A stretch of DNA of 64,000 bases from Cordylochernes scorpioides (taxonomy: Eukaryota > Arthropoda > Arachnida > Pseudoscorpiones > Chernetidae), in the NCBI GenBank assembly GCA_030710605.1, contig CP092870.1, forward strand, positions 49,321,061 through 49,385,060. The letters run 5' to 3'. Both the position numbers and the translations under genes were made by a program. The notes beneath the pieces are model-generated. The model did no database searches. It worked only from the letters and a program-made list of their open reading frames with translations, and was not told the DNA's origin. Positions 61,190-64,000 of this stretch are shown one piece after another. Numbering within the stretch: the first letter of the stretch is position 1; each line of letters begins with the position of its first letter.

Positions 61190-61436
61190 TGATATTTATT
61201 TAAAACAGATTATTTAGATTATCATCATTTGTATTTAGGTACACGTGTGACTTCACTGCTCTCTTTGATGTGAGAAAATAAATGGAGGATTCTGGAGGCT
61301 ACTTAAAGAAGACTTATCTCGTTATTCCCTTTTATAAAGTGGTAGGATGGTTGAAACACGCTCTGGTAAGATTCAAGATCCAGCACAGGAGAGAATCAAG
61401 GCTGAAGAGTCTGCCAAGCCGCAACTTGGTGCAACA

Positions 61437-62105
61437 ATATATATATATGTCGTAAACTCGGGTAAGACAACAAGTGAGTTGAAAGCAGTCGGGGTTGAGT
61501 GGCAAGCCGTGCAGAGTGGGAAGTCCGCACGGGACAGTAAGGACAAAGTTTGGGATAAAAAGACGCTCTCCTAGTACGTCTCAAGTGGCACCAAAACCAG
61601 GGGAAAGTTGAGGATTAACTGAGGAAAGATCGGCGTCCTGCATGAAGCCGCGGGGGCAGAGAGGAGCCAGAATGGCGGCCACGAGGGCCGCCGTGAGATG
61701 ATAACGGACCTAATACCGAGCGGGCCTGTCCGGAATTTCCACTGTAACCTCACTAACTGTCAACATCCGGACCAACGCCCCTTTTTGTCCCTCTCTGAAT
61801 CCCCCGGGTGTTGATGCTCATTGGTCAGTCTTACATACAGTCTTACAGTCTTACTATACAGTCTTACAAAAAAAACATATATACATACATACACTGACTT
61901 TTATATAATAGGGATTCATCTTCCACCTTTCTTTATTATTTTATTTCCAACGTTTTGGCGACCAGCTGCCGTCCTTTTCATGGAAATCTATTGTTACGTC
62001 GTACATATACGCTGTTCGTATTATGGATGGTACAAAGATACCATATGTGATTTCTAAGGTAAGCAGCTAAAATTAGAGGTTTATTATATTTTGACTGAAC
62101 AAAAG
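61437..62105. other. GC-rich stretch, no gene recognised
   Basis: 61450-61800 is much richer in G and C than its surroundings, with AGAATGGCGGCCACGAGGGC and CTCATTGGTCAG (CCAAT box, inverted). It begins TGTCGTAAACTCGGG, which could be an LTR start. No frame shows a domain. From 61830 a TCTTACAGTCTTAC stutter and AT-rich DNA follow. Confidence 0.35.
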
Positions 62106-62109
62106 GAAT

Positions 62110-62300
62110 ACAATAAGTGGGACCTGGTTTCAACTTCCCCGTTTGAATAATTATTTGGCGCCGTGAATGTCCTAAAACGTCCCGCTCCACATGTCCAGGT
62201 TGGGCTACACCACCTTGTAGACCGATGTCAGGCTCTCCTGGCACTGTCTTGCAGGATCATCCACACGCCCGGAGGCAACTCACTGCACCTTCTACCGCAG
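62110..62300 (+). repeat. Dispersed repeat C
   Basis: CAACTTCCCCGTTTGAATAA, TTTGGCGCCGTGAATGTCCT, CCACCTTGTAGACCGATGTC, GGCTCTCCTGGCACTGTCTT, GGATCATCCACACGCCCGGA. Confidence 0.55.
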
Positions 62301-62574
62301 ATATCTTGAGACTGTCTCACACTGGAATGCCATCTGGAACCCCCTGTTCTTAATAACAAATTAGGTTGGTGTGTTATTGTCCTGACCCAGAATCTGCCAG
62401 TCTTTATCCTATTTGTGTTGTCTTCTTGCAATCGTACCGTAGCAAAACTCGATCTCTTAGGTTTGCACCTAGCCATTTGTTTCATCTACATCCATCCTTC
62501 TACCAAATACTTTAGCCTTGTATACTATCTCTCGGAACTTTTTGGCTCTCCTCCTCCCTCTAAAATGTTTTTTT

Positions 62575-62927
62575 TTTTTTTTTGCGGGTGATGTAAATGC
62601 GGCATCTTTACGCTGGAGCAGTCGTCCACATCAATATAAAGACATACACATGAACTTCATTATAGACAACCTTGACTTGAGGGTCTGTAACTCTCCGGGC
62701 ACTATTACATGGGCTTCTGGCTCCCGAAGCTCATCTATTGACATCTCTTGTGTCATCTCCTCTCTGATGTTTATGGTTGGAAAGCCGAGGCTAACTGACC
62801 ACTACACTATCAGTTTCTCCCTCTCTATCCCCTCCTCAATTTCACCTCACGCTCTCTCTCCTTCTCCATTCCCCCTTGCCTCTAAAATCCCCTTCAACAG
62901 TCTCCCCTCAGGCCTTCTTTTCACTAC
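62575..62927 (+). pseudogene. LINE endonuclease (APE-type) domain fragment
   Basis: Plus-strand frame with AGDVNAASLRW (usual GDFNAxxxxW), NLDLRVCNSPGTITWASGSR then SSSIDISCVIS, and RLTDHYTISFSLSI (usual SDHxxI). These are the end of an apurinic-type endonuclease that nicks target DNA. Preceded by a T run of 17. Followed by a partial copy of dispersed repeat C (62926-62975). Confidence 0.75.
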
Positions 62928-62989
62928 AGGATCATCCACACGCCCAGAGGCAACTCGCCGCACCTTCTAACGCAGATATCTTGTCATCT

Positions 62990-63166
62990 CCTGTGTCATC
63001 TCCTCTCTGATGTCTATGGTTGGAAAGCCGAGCTAACTGACCACTACACTATCAGTTTCTCCCTCTCTGTTCCCTCCTCAAATCCACCTCACGCTCTCTC
63101 TCCTTCTCCATTCCCCCTTGCCTCTAAAATCCCCTTCAACAGTCTCCCTTCAGGCCTTCTTTTCAC
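62990..63166 (+). repeat. Second copy of the LINE endonuclease end
   Basis: Repeats 62751-62927 (TCATCTCCTCTCTGATGTYT..CTTCAGGCCTTCTTTTCACTAC) with a frameshift (CCGAGCTAACT). Both copies break off at the same CACTAC, the first into repeat C and the second into U6. Confidence 0.8.
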
Positions 63167-63168
63167 TA

Positions 63169-63267
63169 CGCTTGTTCGGCGGTACATATACTAAAATTGG
63201 AACAATACAGAGAATATTAGCATGGCCCCTGCGCAAGGATGACACGCAAAATCGTGAAGCGTTCCAC
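63169..63267 (+). pseudogene. U6 snRNA sequence, near full length, no terminator
   Basis: Matches U6 spliceosomal RNA almost throughout: TTCGGCGGTACATATACTAA, AGCATGGCCCCTGCGCAAGG, ATGACACGCAAAATCGTGAA and GCGTTCCAC. The first dozen bases are altered, and ACAGAGAAGATTAG reads ACAGAGAATATTAG next to the essential ACAGAGA box. It ends directly in LINE sequence (CTCTCTCTCC) with no T run, so it is a chimeric retrocopy and not a gene. Confidence 0.92.
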
Positions 63268-63750
63268 TCTCTCTCCGCTCTTCTCAGACGTAGGTTCCCT
63301 TTACTCCACATTCAACTCTTGTTCCTCCCCAGCACAATTCGACTCTGCTTTATCCCAGTTCTACTCTATCCTTTTTAAAACCTGTTCTTCTTTCTCTACC
63401 TCTTCCACCCCTAGGAATAAACGTCCACCACCAGCTCCTTGGTGGTCTCCATTCCTCCAAAAACTGAAGACTGAGACAAAAAACTACCCAGGGCTTATGA
63501 GGCATCACTCCCCCCACGGCGAGACATTTTACACCAAAGGTTCATTTGCATGCGTTCTTGGTACACCAAAGAAATAGATATAGCTAAGAGCCGCTCTTTC
63601 AGGACTTTCTGTGGTTCCTATGTAAACAATCCCTGGGGTTTGATTCATAAATTCATTACCTTTGGTAGACCCAATTCTCTTTCTTCTCTTTCTACTGAGA
63701 GAAATCTGCTATCGCATTCCATTCCCAGCTATCTCGATTCCCTCTTATGA
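63268..63750 (+). pseudogene. LINE ORF2 segment between endonuclease and RT
   Basis: Reads FSDVGSLYSTFNSCSSPAQF, then PWWSPFLQKLK in one frame, then IAKSRSFRTFCGSYVNNPWG and LIHKFITFGRP in another. A W-W..L..LK stretch before the RT is usual for this kind of LINE. Two frames and no RT core. Confidence 0.6.
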
Positions 63751-64000
63751 TGCCTTTAACTGTATATAGTCTCCTTTGCTATCTCCTCCTTTTTTCACCC
63801 CTTGGGAAAATTAAAAAAATATTTATATTTAATTTAAAATATATATATAAAAATATTAATACATTCAAAAATGAATAAATAAATAATCATATTAAAAAAA
63901 CATTGAGGGTATTATAGTAATAATTTAAACCACAAAATAATTATATAAAAAAATTAAATTGAAAAGAAATAATTTAATCCTCCACTTTACATTTTCATAA
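63751..64000. other. No gene seen; AT-rich window end
   Basis: Low-complexity A/T DNA to the end of the window. Confidence 0.5.

Larger units (their letters stand above)
51148..61436 (+). mobile_element. Ty3/Gypsy retrotransposon, near complete, with two nested insertions
   Basis: Target duplication ATAT at 51144-51147 and 61437-61440. Gag, protease, reverse transcriptase, RNase H and integrase are present. Without the nested LTR element (52646-55764) and the Helitron block (59168-61189) it would be about 5.1 kb. Its only visible coding damage apart from the insertions is one frameshift in gag. Confidence 0.95.
59080..61436 (+). repeat. 3' LTR of the outer Gypsy, split by a Helitron block
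   Basis: LTR sequence at 59080-59167 and 61190-61436. Together they equal the 335-bp 5' LTR. The end GTGCAACA at 61436 is followed by the ATAT duplication. Confidence 0.92.

Noticed and set aside
63118-63378. 86-codon frame spanning the U6 sequence
   Set aside because: It translates a non-coding snRNA and frameshifted LINE sequence.

Overview
The window is intergenic DNA from a large, AT-rich, repeat-packed animal genome. I found no intact single-copy host protein gene. The evidence for an animal is a mariner transposon, Ty3/Gypsy LTR elements whose gag opens with MVETRSG, several non-LTR (LINE) clades including RTE-like ones, Helitrons with TCTATATATATA and CTAG ends, tRNA-derived SINEs, U2 and U6 snRNA sequences and a tRNA-Gly(GCC). 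Arthropod (possibly chelicerate) is my best guess. It rests on element flavour only and is weak.

Layout. 1-8 kb: a tandem array built from the 3' end of a LINE, a solo Gypsy LTR split by a LINE insertion with a 13-bp target duplication, foldback MITEs, and a second LINE-end satellite. 8-14 kb: small MITEs, Penelope-like repeats with hammerhead motifs, one unassigned possible exon, LINE 3' ends and a long hairpin. 14-17 kb: a dead mariner inside a foldback element. 17-26 kb: foldbacks, a palindromic element with two tRNA-like sequences, LINE tails, and further satellites. 26.3-28.5 kb: an internally deleted Gypsy (gag joined to integrase). 28-39 kb: SINEs, foldbacks, hammerhead motifs and a perfect 57-bp inverted repeat. 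39-46 kb: Helitrons, including a head-to-head pair and one segment carrying tRNA-Gly, then a fourth satellite. 46-51 kb: a decayed repetitive gene of unknown function, LINE ends, SINEs and a hammerhead-bearing repeat. 51.1-61.4 kb: a nearly complete Gypsy element, interrupted in its protease by a younger LTR element and in its 3' LTR by a Helitron block. 61.4-64 kb: GC-rich DNA, then a LINE endonuclease region broken by a U6 snRNA sequence.

The elements are layered, so relative ages can be read. The inner LTR element at 52.6-55.8 kb has LTRs with no difference that I could see. The Gypsy around it has LTRs that differ at about one site. The mariner and most LINE pieces are old.

The most interesting theme is self-cleaving RNA. 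At least three unrelated repeat families carry complete hammerhead ribozyme folds (CTGANGA core, stem II, GAAA, short palindromic stem III, paired stem I). A fourth family carries a consistent variant in which core positions 3 and 8 both appear changed. A second theme is satellite birth: two arrays consist of the last codons and 3' tail of two different LINEs, repeated head to tail.
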